From the NCBI GenBank assembly GCA_905220665.1, contig CAJNAR010000167.1, positions 124,001-188,000 of the forward strand: DNA of 64,000 nucleotides. Reading direction: 5' to 3'. Each line of letters starts with the position of its first letter. Position 1 is the first letter of the stretch. The notes under the pieces were generated by a model. The model was given only the letters and a program-made list of their open reading frames with translations. It did no database searches and was not told where the DNA came from. Of the stretch, positions 36,166-45,358 are shown in pieces. The translations under genes and the position numbers were made by a program. Source of the stretch: Albugo candida. Its lineage: Eukaryota > Oomycota > Peronosporomycetes > Albuginales > Albuginaceae.

Positions 36166-37590
36166 TCACCGCTGCTCAGTTGACGTGTTCCTCCTATAAT
36201 TACTTTGTAAATCTCCATGCTGAAGTGCAATCACTGTGTGTGCGATGGATGTGATACCATCGAGTGAGGAATGCTGAGTTTGCATAAATTGGGACTTGGC
36301 TGGAGTAAGTAAGGTTTGAATCGAGGCCAGTTTCTCCTTCACGAGTGGAAGCGATCGGAAAGGTGCGATTTCGTCGCTGATGGTTCGCGGTAATGTGAGG
36401 CTGTTGAACGAAGGTATTCGGTATTGTGATGAAATCTGTGCGATATCACCAGAAGGAACCACACATATATTAACTGGAAGAGATGATGATCCATCGGTAT
36501 CCGCAACATTCTCGATAGCTGGCCAATCTCGAATCAGATGTCGTATAGCGCACGAGTTTCGTTTCTGAAATCGTGACAACAAATTTCGAGCATCATCTAC
36601 AGCGATATTTGGAAGCTTTATGAGTGCTGCTCGCTGAATCAGACTAATGAGCTCTTCGAATGCCATAGGCACACCCAAATGTGCATGGTCACCTACGATC
36701 CGCACAATCAGAGCCTCGTCATTTGGTTGGAAGTAAACTCCAATACCCTCATGATTTTTGTTACAAAGTGCTCTCTTCCGTATTCGACGATGAAGTGCAG
36801 CAAAATGGACGCCATAAACTCTCGCGGCTGCCCGAAGACTCATTCCTTGTTCCTCCACCGATGCAATCGCTTTAGCCCACGTCTCGGGGGTTACAGTGTA
36901 ACTCTGCCGATACCCACGGTTACTATCACATCCATCCGATACTTTTTCCTCCCTTGACCCGCTCTGACTTCCGTCCATAATACCTTCGTTTGTATTGGCA
37001 CTATCTCCTCCACTTGTGATCCCACTGTCCATACTGTCGCAACTGCTAATGCTGCTGGTCGACCGATCCGCATGCTTTGACTTATCAGCTATATTTCTCG
37101 ATAAATACTGGTCACTGGTTATATGAGATTCCGATTCCACTAATAACTTGAGATCCGACATGTTATGATTGCTGTTATGATCGTCTTGCGAACTGGGAAA
37201 TCGTAAACCGTGGGATGAGAATCCATGAATTCGTTTGAATTGTTTTATCCAATCATCAGGTGGGAAGCCAGAAGGGATTGGTCGACATCCGCCCTGACTG
37301 CAGATAGCGCGGACTACCATACGGACATTGTCGGACCCAACGCGTCTTACGTGCATATACTGGTCGCGTAAGACAGCGAGCACTTCTGCTTCATCGCGAA
37401 GTGATAGATACTGATGCATTGTTGACTGCGTGGAGGGGGTGAGTCTACTTCTGCTGCGAATTCGTCGATGTAGTGACATGTGGTGAACACCGTAGCGCTG
37501 CGCCGCGCGTCGGAGACTCATTTTCTCGACATTTACGGCGTGGATTGCATTCATCCATACATCTTCACTTACTGTGCTTGATCGAGGCAT
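36166..37590 (-). CDS. nuclear protein with two psq-type helix-turn-helix domains
   Basis: 474 residues, one exon. Two similar helix-turn-helix segments occur near residues 8-48 and about 230-275. Each has W-x-x-AI-x-x-V, MSLR-x-AA-x-x-YGVH and LHRRIR, as in pipsqueak/CENP-B-type DNA-binding domains derived from pogo-like transposases. Each is followed by a weaker helical region with DDWIKQFKRIHG or similar, reminiscent of the second CENP-B HTH. No catalytic DDE domain is present, so this is not an active transposase. A domesticated DNA-binding or transcription-factor role is inferred. A Ser-rich disordered linker joins the two halves. It is convergent with the PCGF gene. Confidence 0.75.
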   Translation of the reverse strand: MPRSSTVSEDVWMNAIHAVNVEKMSLRRAAQRYGVHHMSLHRRIRSRSRLTPSTQSTMHQYLSLRDEAEVLAVLRDQYMHVRRVGSDNVRMVVRAICSQGGCRPIPSGFPPDDWIKQFKRIHGFSSHGLRFPSSQDDHNSNHNMSDLKLLVESESHITSDQYLSRNIADKSKHADRSTSSISSCDSMDSGITSGGDSANTNEGIMDGSQSGSREEKVSDGCDSNRGYRQSYTVTPETWAKAIASVEEQGMSLRAAARVYGVHFAALHRRIRKRALCNKNHEGIGVYFQPNDEALIVRIVGDHAHLGVPMAFEELISLIQRAALIKLPNIAVDDARNLLSRFQKRNSCAIRHLIRDWPAIENVADTDGSSSLPVNICVVPSGDIAQISSQYRIPSFNSLTLPRTISDEIAPFRSLPLVKEKLASIQTLLTPAKSQFMQTQHSSLDGITSIAHTVIALQHGDLQSNYRRNTSTEQR

Positions 37591-38217
37591 TATGTCGGAT
37601 ATTGTCCAGATTTTACGATGGATAATTTTGGGAATTTAGGAAAAGTTGTGTCTTTATTGCGTCATATACCAAAGTGTTATTAAAAGAATGTGCAGCTGTC
37701 GAAGAGGGATGACCTCACAGTACGTCCGACACCGTAAAATGTACCAGTACTTCGGTACACATAATGAGATTAAACGGAGTTTTATACAGCTATCGATGAT
37801 GGAAAAATACTGCTGCGTTGCCAGAGAGGATAACGTTACGTAGAATAACGGGACATTTCATCGCTGACGTTTCAGGCAACCTGGATATTGCGTTCTACAT
37901 TGATTTTGTGGAAAGCTTCTAGAATGTAAACTGTACTGAAACCGGTGTTTTTATCGGTAAGGACTGATGAAAAATCAGTGCTCGTTGTAGGATCCGACCC
38001 AACGCTCTCATATAAAAAGTAAATAATGTGCTGTAACACCAACTAAAAACAATGGTGCGACACAAAGTCCGACCTCTATTTCTTATTGTCTCTTTGATGC
38101 AATACGTCATGCTGCTGCAATCTTTCAGTTGTCCAGTTTCCATCAATTTTGACATAGAGTACGACACTCGATGACATCCGCGTTTGGACTTGTTACGTCT
38201 GCACTTGGCTTTTTGCA
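37591..38217. other. intergenic region
   Basis: No gene is firmly supported. An ATG at 38173 opens a short hydrophobic frame (MTSAFGLVTSALGFLQC). It could be a first exon of the next gene through a 63-nt intron ending ...GAATAG, in phase. Confidence 0.35.
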
Positions 38218-38712
38218 ATGTATGATAACAACCGGTCTGGTAGACGTATGCGTCATCATCTTATGACACTGGAAAGGATTTATTTGGATCGAATAGAGCG
38301 AGCAGAGCATTCATACAGAGCTCTACTAGAGGAAGAGAAGCGACTCGAATATCAAAAAGCTTCTTTGGAATCTTGTGAACAAACCAAAGATAGCAAGAAA
38401 GGGACTGAAGAGTCGAAAGGTGGAAAGGATGAGGCATTCATGGCCAGTAATCTCAATAATGGCGCTGGGAGCCATTATCCAGAAGCGTTTGTCACCTCGG
38501 CCAATGCAATAGAAATAACGCCTTCTTCCAGGCCGTTACCATCGCACGGGATCGCTGGAGGGTCAACAATAGCAAATACGGTTCAATCGACGACCTCTAA
38601 AGCGGATTTCATCTCAATTGGATTGATTTTATGCGTTATACCCGTGGTTGCAATTGTTGGGATTTTCTGTCTTTCACGAAAGCGACAGCGTTCGTTCAAT
38701 ATTTATAACTGA
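38218..38712 (+). CDS. single-pass membrane protein with coiled coil, unknown function
   Basis: 164 residues as an uninterrupted frame. The N-terminal third is basic and helical (ERAEHSYRALLEEEKRLEY), with coiled-coil character. The middle is Ser/Thr/Gly-rich. A transmembrane segment near residues 132-152 (FISIGLILCVIPVVAIVGIF) is followed by a short basic tail (RKRQRS). An alternative 5' end through an exon starting at 38173 would add a hydrophobic leader, giving type I topology. Family not recognised. The next gene begins 30 bp after the stop. Confidence 0.5.
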   Translation: MYDNNRSGRRMRHHLMTLERIYLDRIERAEHSYRALLEEEKRLEYQKASLESCEQTKDSKKGTEESKGGKDEAFMASNLNNGAGSHYPEAFVTSANAIEITPSSRPLPSHGIAGGSTIANTVQSTTSKADFISIGLILCVIPVVAIVGIFCLSRKRQRSFNIYN

Positions 38713-38742
38713 TATAAAGTATAGTTAAGAACCAAATTGTGA

Positions 38743-39101
38743 ATGGAAATATGTTTTCGGACGCCTTTGATACGCGAAGAAAAGAATGTGCTGCTGTTTT
38801 CCTATCGCTGTAAATTCGCTTATGCTGTCATTTTATAGGATTACAATGAGCTACTCGAGAGATGCGCGATCCTTGAGCAAAAGATCAGACAAAAGAGGAT
38901 AGAGAATAAGTGCGTTACAAAGGCTACTATCCACAATGCTGAACACTTTGTGCACGCAGCTATCTTCTTGATGAATTATCTCAGTACAATCCGAGCGATT
39001 TCGATTCGGATTCGGAGGGAGAGCGACTAACTGGTACCTCTTCGATTTTAAATCAGGTTAACGCAGCGCTCCAGCATGAAAAAAACAGCAAACAAGAGTG
39101 A
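38743..39101 (+). CDS. small coiled-coil protein, weakly INO80E-like
   Basis: Exons 38743-38787, 38839-38909 and 38960-39101 give 85 residues, with introns of 51 and 50 nt and all phases agreeing. The core is an amphipathic helix (YNELLERCAILEQKIRQKR). It is followed by NNYLLDELSQYNPSDFDSDSEGE. A helix ending in YLLD-x-L-x-x-Y before an acidic Ser/Asp run recalls chromatin-remodelling subunits of the INO80E/TFPT type, but this is only pattern similarity. It lies just 30 bp after the previous stop and converges on the COPI-associated gene. Confidence 0.55.
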
Positions 39102-39192
39102 TGGATAAACACATGACTCTCTAAAGTCAATAAGTGATCATATTTTCATCACATTTATAAATACAATGGAAAGGTGCATAAAGATCTAATGA

Positions 39193-40134
39193 TCAAACAA
39201 TCGGAACGTCGGCGTTAGTTGTGCTTTGTGGAACATTGTTGTAAACGATTGCTCCTTTTGAGAATGCAGGATGCTACGGCCAAACATTAGATCATACTCT
39301 AATGAAATGCAGAGACTTACCTGAGATATTACGAAATAATTGAAAAATGCGTTGACGAAAAGTAATGAAGCGTCCAAGATTGTAAGCCAAAAGTTCCCCA
39401 TCGATAAAGGCCAAATTGCAATACTGTACAGCACGTTGTCAGATTTGATTGACATATCAGCGATGTAGCTCATTCGTACAACACGAGAAAGAATGTTCGA
39501 GTGCTGTTTCCATACATAAACCCAAAGTTTTCACGAAGAAGTAGATCGATTTTCTCTGTTCGCAATTCGAAAGCGAGGAGCAATGCACCAAACATACTAC
39601 ACACCATTATTAACACAATGATAGGAGACGGAATGGACGTTTTGCGTACATGATGTAAATCCCTGCGATACATTTCTGGAAGCTATTCACATGGCCGAAA
39701 ATCCACGCAAGCACACCCACAGCGATGGTAGCTGATGCCAATAACATATTCATAAATCGCATGACGCGTAATATAGTGTCGCTGCTGGATGATTTGATTC
39801 TAAGAAATGTATATTTTGTGAGAAAAATCCATCAATCAGACTCAAGTCTGCTTACGAAGTGCCAAGTTCTTCAATAAGGTTTATACGATGAACAGTATTG
39901 ACACCGTTACCGAGCGGTGTTGATGGAGGGAGCTGCGACGCATTCCACTGATTATGTGGTCCACTAGAGATGGGAGGACTTGCTGGAGGAGCGTAGGATG
40001 GAAACTACAGAAGCACCGCTTAAAACTTGATGCTTCCTTAAAAGAGCTTTTCTTACTTTTTGAGGATCCAAAGAAGGCTCCATTGTCGGCGATTGTGCTC
40101 GTAAAACGGAAGGGTCCTGAAACGGATTGTTCAT
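39193..40134 (-). CDS. COPI-associated (TVP15-like) Golgi membrane protein
   Basis: Six exons (minus): 40057-40134, 39856-40004, 39650-39799, 39480-39596, 39321-39423 and 39193-39273, giving 225 residues. The cytosolic N-terminus starts MNNPFQDPSV, an NPF-type sorting motif as in SCAMPs, followed by a Pro-rich linker. Four hydrophobic segments follow. The signature RENFGFMYGNSTRTFFLV matches the COPI-associated protein family, found in Golgi and late secretory vesicles. The C-terminal tail is short and polar. Introns are 47-56 nt. Without splicing only fragments are visible, so the clean alignment after joining is good support. Confidence 0.8.
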
Positions 40135-40519
40135 GTCTGTGAGCAGCGTCAAGTTCCAATCTAATTGAGCGTAACGATTCGAACGCAACAAATTCTAAGA
40201 AAGGAGTTGCTTTAATTAGATCCTACTTAAATGGCCTAAAATAGCGTATTCCGTGAATCGAGATTGTCGCTATTTGGGAAAAACACAACGTATACTGTAT
40301 ACCACGTCATGAGAAGCGCTTTTGGCTAAGAGTTTCCCCAACGTTATTGCCGTAAATACTCGCTACCTAGTTGACAATACGCAAAGAAGAGAGATGTAAA
40401 ATAGTCCGAATAGAAACCGCTTTGGATATATTTTATTTTGGTCGCGAATAAAGCTTCCGTTTCAACAGAGAGGCTGGTTGAATTCGTATGATCTCAATCG
40501 GCTTGAAGAATACATTTGG
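40135..40519. other. intergenic region
   Basis: Between the divergent COPI-associated gene and the small gene at 40520. No coding sequence is supported. An ATG at 40488 opens a 40-codon frame that I could not connect to a family. Confidence 0.35.
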
Positions 40520-40836
40520 ATGGAATCGCACTCCGTGGAAGAATTCAGAAGTCGGAGTCGCGTCCAACTACGCGTTATCCATGATAAAGCTTCAAGCAGC
40601 TACGAATTGAGTGCCGAAGATCCGTGTTTCTCGCATCGTGGAAAGCTATCGCTATCGCATTCATTCCAGGTATCACAGCCGGTACCGCCAAAACACGTAC
40701 CAAATGACAGCAAAAGCTTCTATTCGCCGAATTGTCCGATTCATTTACACAGTCTGAGCTTATGGAGGAGACGATATCCGGCGCAATGGCAGCAGAAAAA
40801 GTCACCAAAGCTGAAAGAATACGCCACAGCAGATAG
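40520..40836 (+). CDS. putative small spliced protein, unknown
   Basis: One model joins 40520-40669 and 40753-40836 across a CAG|GTATCA...ACACAG intron of 83 nt, giving 77 residues. The product is Ser-rich at first, then a charged helix (SELMEETISGAMAAEKVTKAER). No family is recognised. The 5' end is uncertain and a different exon set is possible. The intron is longer than the local norm, which lowers confidence. Confidence 0.3.
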
Positions 40837-40964
40837 TAAGCACTACGCGGAAACCGCACATCAAAGCTCATAAGGCAAAGTGGGATTTGAAAGATCGCTG
40901 TATCATCAAAACTTCATAAAATACAAGACCATAAAGCAGGCGGCACGGTGGTTTTATCTTTGGT

Positions 40965-41880
40965 CTACTTTAACAAATACACTGTTAATGAATTGCAGAA
41001 TGAATGTAAAGTAAGAACCTCTTTCTGCTTTGCGGCTACGAACTGCGGAGGTGACGTAGCTAGTGCTTCATCGATAGAAGTCTTTGGTCGTTTGATCGCT
41101 TGCCCAACCTTTTTCACAGCGTGAGATTCGAGAGGAATGTCAATTTCTCGTACCACTTCTGTGACTGCTTTGAGCTCGTCGACCACCGTGGAAATTGACT
41201 GCGATTTTTGTGTCATCTAATGAAAATCCATCAGCAACTCATACAAAGTCCAATATCTCGTTCTTAACATGTGTGAAGCTTTTCTCAATGGCGTTAATAT
41301 CAAGTGTGCACGTGTTCGGAATGCGTTCGCTGTCGACATTATTATCCACGACATTATCTACCGTCCGCTTTCTCCCGCTTTCAAGAGCGCATTCCATTCG
41401 CGTTTGAATCATTTTTAGCACCTTGGAAGATACTCAAACTTCACTCGATTTTCGTTAGATTCATACATTTTTTCGAAGCGTTTGTAAATTCTCTTTTTTC
41501 AGCTGTATCTCTTCTTGCAACTGAGACACTCGGCGAGCGGCTTTGTTATCTGCAGGCTCAATAACGTCTTCTACGCGATGAATTTCCCAATAAACTACTT
41601 TTATACATCAACGATAAGCGTACCTTGCACGATAGGATTGTACTGTTTGATCACAGAGCAAAATATACTCGCGCATAAATCCTTGACATGCGCTCGGAAT
41701 ATCTAGCATCCATTGACATTAAAACACGCAATGCGTCCATCACTACCGCATCACCTCATTCTGAGCTTCTGATAGATCTTTGCATTCGCTTTGTATCGCT
41801 TTCATCGCTCGATCCGCGCAGAATCCTTGCGCTTGCTTTAATTCCGCATATTTATACCGAGAATTGATGGCATTCGTCAT
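40965..41880 (-). CDS. coiled-coil protein, possibly kinetochore NSL1-like
   Basis: Five exons (minus): 41755-41880, 41624-41702, 41467-41570, 41269-41421 and 40965-41216, giving 237 residues. The first exons form helices with AELKQAQGFCADRAMKAI and FRAHVKDLCASIFCSVIKQY. A clear coiled coil follows (RRVSQLQEEIQLKKENLQTL). The order of a folded helix pair then a coiled coil loosely recalls the Mis12-complex subunit NSL1, but no decisive motif is seen. The ATG lies 36 bp from the divergent ATG of the next gene, so the two share a tiny bidirectional promoter. Introns are 45-53 nt. Confidence 0.6.
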
Positions 41881-41916
41881 TCTCGACTTGACCTTGAAAC
41901 GTCCTAGAATAAGCTC

Positions 41917-44900
41917 ATGCAAGCTTCCTCGAAAAAAGTCGTCGGAGATGAGAATTCCCATCGAATTCCGCCATCCTCCCACGACACCACAGACAGAGTA
42001 CGTACCCCTCCGCCGAAATCAACGAAAGACCATCCGTCCGTCGCAAATTCACACAAAATGCCCCAAGAAAACATCGATACTGAAGCCGTTCTTTTCCCCA
42101 AAATCGGACGATTATTGCGTCGAGATCGACGATTTCCGACATGGAAATGGCGAGATTTCGTATTAGAACGTGATCGCTTGCAGTATTTCAGTGTAAAAGG
42201 CAGCCGAAAAGGCGAAATTTGTATCAACGAAAGCACTCCGATTTCCATACGGAAAATTGATACGCTGAGGCCCCACAGCTTTATCATTTACATCAAAAAT
42301 GAGAAAATCACGCTGGCTGCTGGAAGCGAACAGGAAAGGGAGTCATGGATCGATATATTTCAAACGCATTTCCACGCGAATATCGAAATTGTCAGCTCAC
42401 AAACAGGAGAAAAAATGAAGAAAAAACCAGCTTTTGTTCAGCTTCCAGACGCCACAATCACTGAATTTTCCGAGGAAATTAGTGATCATGACGTTGGGGA
42501 AGATAGTTTTAATGCACAAGTGTTACCAATGGCTGAGAAAAACTCGCAATTTCTCAGTATCGAGAAATCTCACACCGCTGAGCCTAATCCTTTGGAAACG
42601 ATGCGGAAGGAATCTGATATGACATTTGGACCGCTGAAAGAAGAATTCTCAAAAATTATATTCCCAGCTAAATTACCGACACATGAATACCTTTTGGGCG
42701 TGGGTCCTCTTGTGCGGCGTTTAGGTTGGAGTGACGAGCGGATTCTCGCGGTGGGTCTATACATCGATGCGGAGAGCGCTTGGAAGGAGCTTTGTCAAAT
42801 CAATCTCGATCGATTCACATCGTATCCAGCCAGAAGAAGTAGCACCATTCTCAGTAGATGTAATAGCACGTTGAGTGAAGAAAGCACAGGACAGAAAAAC
42901 AGCTCCAAACGAGCAGTTCGGGTAGTCAAGCGATTGATTGCATACGGAGACCAATCTTTTTATAATGATTTTCTCTTGCGCACAACATTTCGCCGTATTT
43001 TTGTGATTTCTTCTCGAAAACGCGTCTCTCGATCCGTTCTGATCGCTTTACTACACGACGAATTACAATTTCGCGTTGGAAGCGATGCAAAAGAGGCTTT
43101 AGAGATGTTTCTCGCGTTTATCGAAAAATCGCTCAAAAAGACAGAATCGATGGTATTCCGACTCCAACCGGACGGAACGTTGGAATTCGTATTTCGAGGC
43201 ACTTGTTTCCCTCCAATTGCGTCGACAGCGCTTTGTCGAGCGCTTCAAGCAATGTTTTTCGACCTCAACTCCATCCAATTTGACGCAAAACGAGGATTAG
43301 TCGCAAGACTTCCATCAATGTGGGTCCACAGTGAGCTCGAGGAAGCACCTATGACCACTGACATGCAAAAAAGCGGGATTGGTACCAGCGGCGATGAGAT
43401 GGATGACGAGGATGACGAGGACGACGATGAGCTGGAAGATCAGAGTGATGAAAGTAAGACTACAAGCCCCGAAAAAGAGCGATCGGATTCCGCACAAAAC
43501 GCCCGAGAAAATGAGATTTTGTATCGATCGAGACGACATACGATGCAGAAATTGTTCGATGTGACTGTGGAAGGCGATGAGGCAGTTGTGCCGACCGAGC
43601 TCCAATACCAGTTGTCCACTCGACTCGGATCGATGGTCGATTCGACATCACACATTCCGTATCCGGGAAATCTGCCTGAGATCGATGGTAGCGTGCTTCT
43701 TGGCACGTGGTCTGCTTCTCCTTCTAGTTCTTTAGACCAACAAATGACTTGTGTTGGACTGTATGTGGACCCCGTGGATGCAAGTGATTGCCTGCTTGTG
43801 TATAAAGGCCAATCTGTAGGGAGTATCATCGACCATCCCAACTTCTTCACACAATTTGGTCAAGGCGCATTTTCAAAGCATTTTGTATTCAAAGTCTGTC
43901 AGAGAATGGAAATCTCACAATTGATCCAACAAATAGCAAAGTTGCAACAACTCGTAGTGATCAAGCATAATGCAAGCGCTCTATCGGACCAGCAGGCGAG
44001 TGAGATTACAGATCCATCAGTTCAAGCATTCATGGAAGCTTTCAGGCCGCATTGGAGTCAACGGATTGAAGCGCTGGAACAGCTCATTTTCTCAATCGAT
44101 AGAAAAAACGAAATGGAAGCGAGATTTTACGCGTTGAATACCGATTCCGGGCATACGGAATCATGGAGGATTCTTATGCCGCATCAAATTGTGGCATTGT
44201 TATTCCAAAGAGCGTTTTATGGTAAATTATTGATCGACCCGATGTCTCGAATTCGACTTCTTCAACGACTTCCGACGCTTTTGGATTTGGCAAAAGATGA
44301 TTTGGTGCACACGTATCACGATGAGATTCGAGTGTTGCGTGAGAATTACATGCGTCAGCGACCAGAACATCGGGTTAAAGTAGGCTATATGCTGCTATCA
44401 TATGAGAAGCGAAAACGTATTGTGACCCAAGCAGATGGAAACAAAAGCTCCGTGACAATTCGATCTCGCTGGGCACGTCGATGGTGTCGACTGGATGGCT
44501 CCTGCTTCTCGTACTATTCCAGCAAGCGAAAAAAACATCCGCGTCAAGTGATCGATATAACGTGCTGTAAAGTTGCAGAGATTAAAAGCTCCGATACCTC
44601 GACTTTCTCAATCTTTGCATCGGATGGACAAGCATTTCGTCAGAGTCTCACTATCGGCATGGAGCAAATGGACGGCAAGCTTTTAGCTTTGAAGACTGAG
44701 AGTGTATACGATGGAGCAGATTGGCTTGAATGTCTTCTAGAGGCTCAGAAAATACCAAGCACAATGCCTCCCTTTTTGAAAAGTAGCGATCCAGATGCAA
44801 GCTTGAATCTACGGACCTATAAAGACGAGCATCAAAGCACAATGACGCTTCCTGGTAGCTCATCGGCACAGACGCCGGATGAGATTGACGTTCAACCAGC

Positions 44901-45063
44901 CGCAAGTTTGGATGTAAAGAATGGTGGAACGATCGCCAATACGACGATATCGATGGTTGAGTGTCGAAAAGAAGGATCAATATGGCTCTGGCTGCAAGAG
45001 GACGCACGACATCGAATGCTACTTATCGCATGGTTTCTTATTGTATGGTTATCGGGCAAGTAG
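41917..45063 (+). CDS. membrane-anchored PH / chalcone-isomerase-like / PH protein
   Basis: 1048 residues, one exon. A PH domain covers about residues 60-150 (KIGRLLRRDRRFPTWKWRDFVL to SWIDIFQTHF). A chalcone-isomerase-like (CHI) fold follows at about 245-435: LLGVGPLVRRLGWSDERILAVGLYID, KRVSRSVLIALLHDEL, then LQPDGTLEFVFRG. An acidic Asp/Glu stretch is near 490-510. A second, more diverged CHI-like domain spans about 585-790 (CVGLYVDP, FKVCQRMEISQLI). A second PH domain lies at about 815-945 (RSRWARRWCRLDGSCFSYY). The last 16 residues are a hydrophobic tail anchor. CHI-fold proteins include fatty-acid binders, and PH domains bind phosphoinositides or proteins. A lipid-handling role at a membrane contact is inference. 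A shorter start at 42061 is possible. Confidence 0.82.
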   Translation: MQASSKKVVGDENSHRIPPSSHDTTDRVRTPPPKSTKDHPSVANSHKMPQENIDTEAVLFPKIGRLLRRDRRFPTWKWRDFVLERDRLQYFSVKGSRKGEICINESTPISIRKIDTLRPHSFIIYIKNEKITLAAGSEQERESWIDIFQTHFHANIEIVSSQTGEKMKKKPAFVQLPDATITEFSEEISDHDVGEDSFNAQVLPMAEKNSQFLSIEKSHTAEPNPLETMRKESDMTFGPLKEEFSKIIFPAKLPTHEYLLGVGPLVRRLGWSDERILAVGLYIDAESAWKELCQINLDRFTSYPARRSSTILSRCNSTLSEESTGQKNSSKRAVRVVKRLIAYGDQSFYNDFLLRTTFRRIFVISSRKRVSRSVLIALLHDELQFRVGSDAKEALEMFLAFIEKSLKKTESMVFRLQPDGTLEFVFRGTCFPPIASTALCRALQAMFFDLNSIQFDAKRGLVARLPSMWVHSELEEAPMTTDMQKSGIGTSGDEMDDEDDEDDDELEDQSDESKTTSPEKERSDSAQNARENEILYRSRRHTMQKLFDVTVEGDEAVVPTELQYQLSTRLGSMVDSTSHIPYPGNLPEIDGSVLLGTWSASPSSSLDQQMTCVGLYVDPVDASDCLLVYKGQSVGSIIDHPNFFTQFGQGAFSKHFVFKVCQRMEISQLIQQIAKLQQLVVIKHNASALSDQQASEITDPSVQAFMEAFRPHWSQRIEALEQLIFSIDRKNEMEARFYALNTDSGHTESWRILMPHQIVALLFQRAFYGKLLIDPMSRIRLLQRLPTLLDLAKDDLVHTYHDEIRVLRENYMRQRPEHRVKVGYMLLSYEKRKRIVTQADGNKSSVTIRSRWARRWCRLDGSCFSYYSSKRKKHPRQVIDITCCKVAEIKSSDTSTFSIFASDGQAFRQSLTIGMEQMDGKLLALKTESVYDGADWLECLLEAQKIPSTMPPFLKSSDPDASLNLRTYKDEHQSTMTLPGSSSAQTPDEIDVQPAASLDVKNGGTIANTTISMVECRKEGSIWLWLQEDARHRMLLIAWFLIVWLSGK

Positions 45064-45087
45064 TTGTTTTGATGTTGGAATTCTCTG

Positions 45088-45327
45088 CTACTCGCTAAGC
45101 CACCACAACATGAATCTATCGAAATGAATCATATTTGTCTTTTCGTCTTTCAAACTTTGTGCAGCAGCCTGTAGCTCTTCTTTGTCAAATTGCTCGCCGA
45201 GTTGGTAGCATAGCGCGTCGAGCTTCCCCACAGGAATCGCATTGATATGAAGTGTGTCCCATGAGTGGAAAATGCTTTTGAAAGCCTCCAAACGCTCTTC
45301 CGAAAGCCCGTAATTCTCATCGGTCAT
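45088..45327 (-). CDS. small EF-hand-like protein
   Basis: 79 residues, one exon. It has the helix-loop-helix spacing of two EF hands, with helices LEAFKSIFHSW and EELQAAAQSLKD. The loops (DTLHINAIPVGK and DEKTNMIHFDRF) lack most calcium ligands, so calcium binding is doubtful. It resembles a lone calmodulin-like lobe, as found in myosin light chains or axonemal proteins. The stop is 24 bp from the convergent stop of the PH/CHI gene. The ATG is 31 bp from the divergent ATG of the coiled-coil gene. Confidence 0.65.
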   Translation of the reverse strand: MTDENYGLSEERLEAFKSIFHSWDTLHINAIPVGKLDALCYQLGEQFDKEELQAAAQSLKDEKTNMIHFDRFMLWWLSE

Positions 45328-45358
45328 TTCAAAGAGTCTTTTCAGTCTGAAGCCAATT

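Noticed and set aside
36166..37590. Active pogo/Tc1-type transposase
   Set aside because: Only HTH domains are present; there is no DDE catalytic domain and no terminal inverted repeats.
41917..45063. Genuine flavonoid chalcone isomerase
   Set aside because: The CHI-like folds sit in a PH-domain membrane protein, and I see no support for flavonoid active-site residues; only fold-level similarity is claimed.
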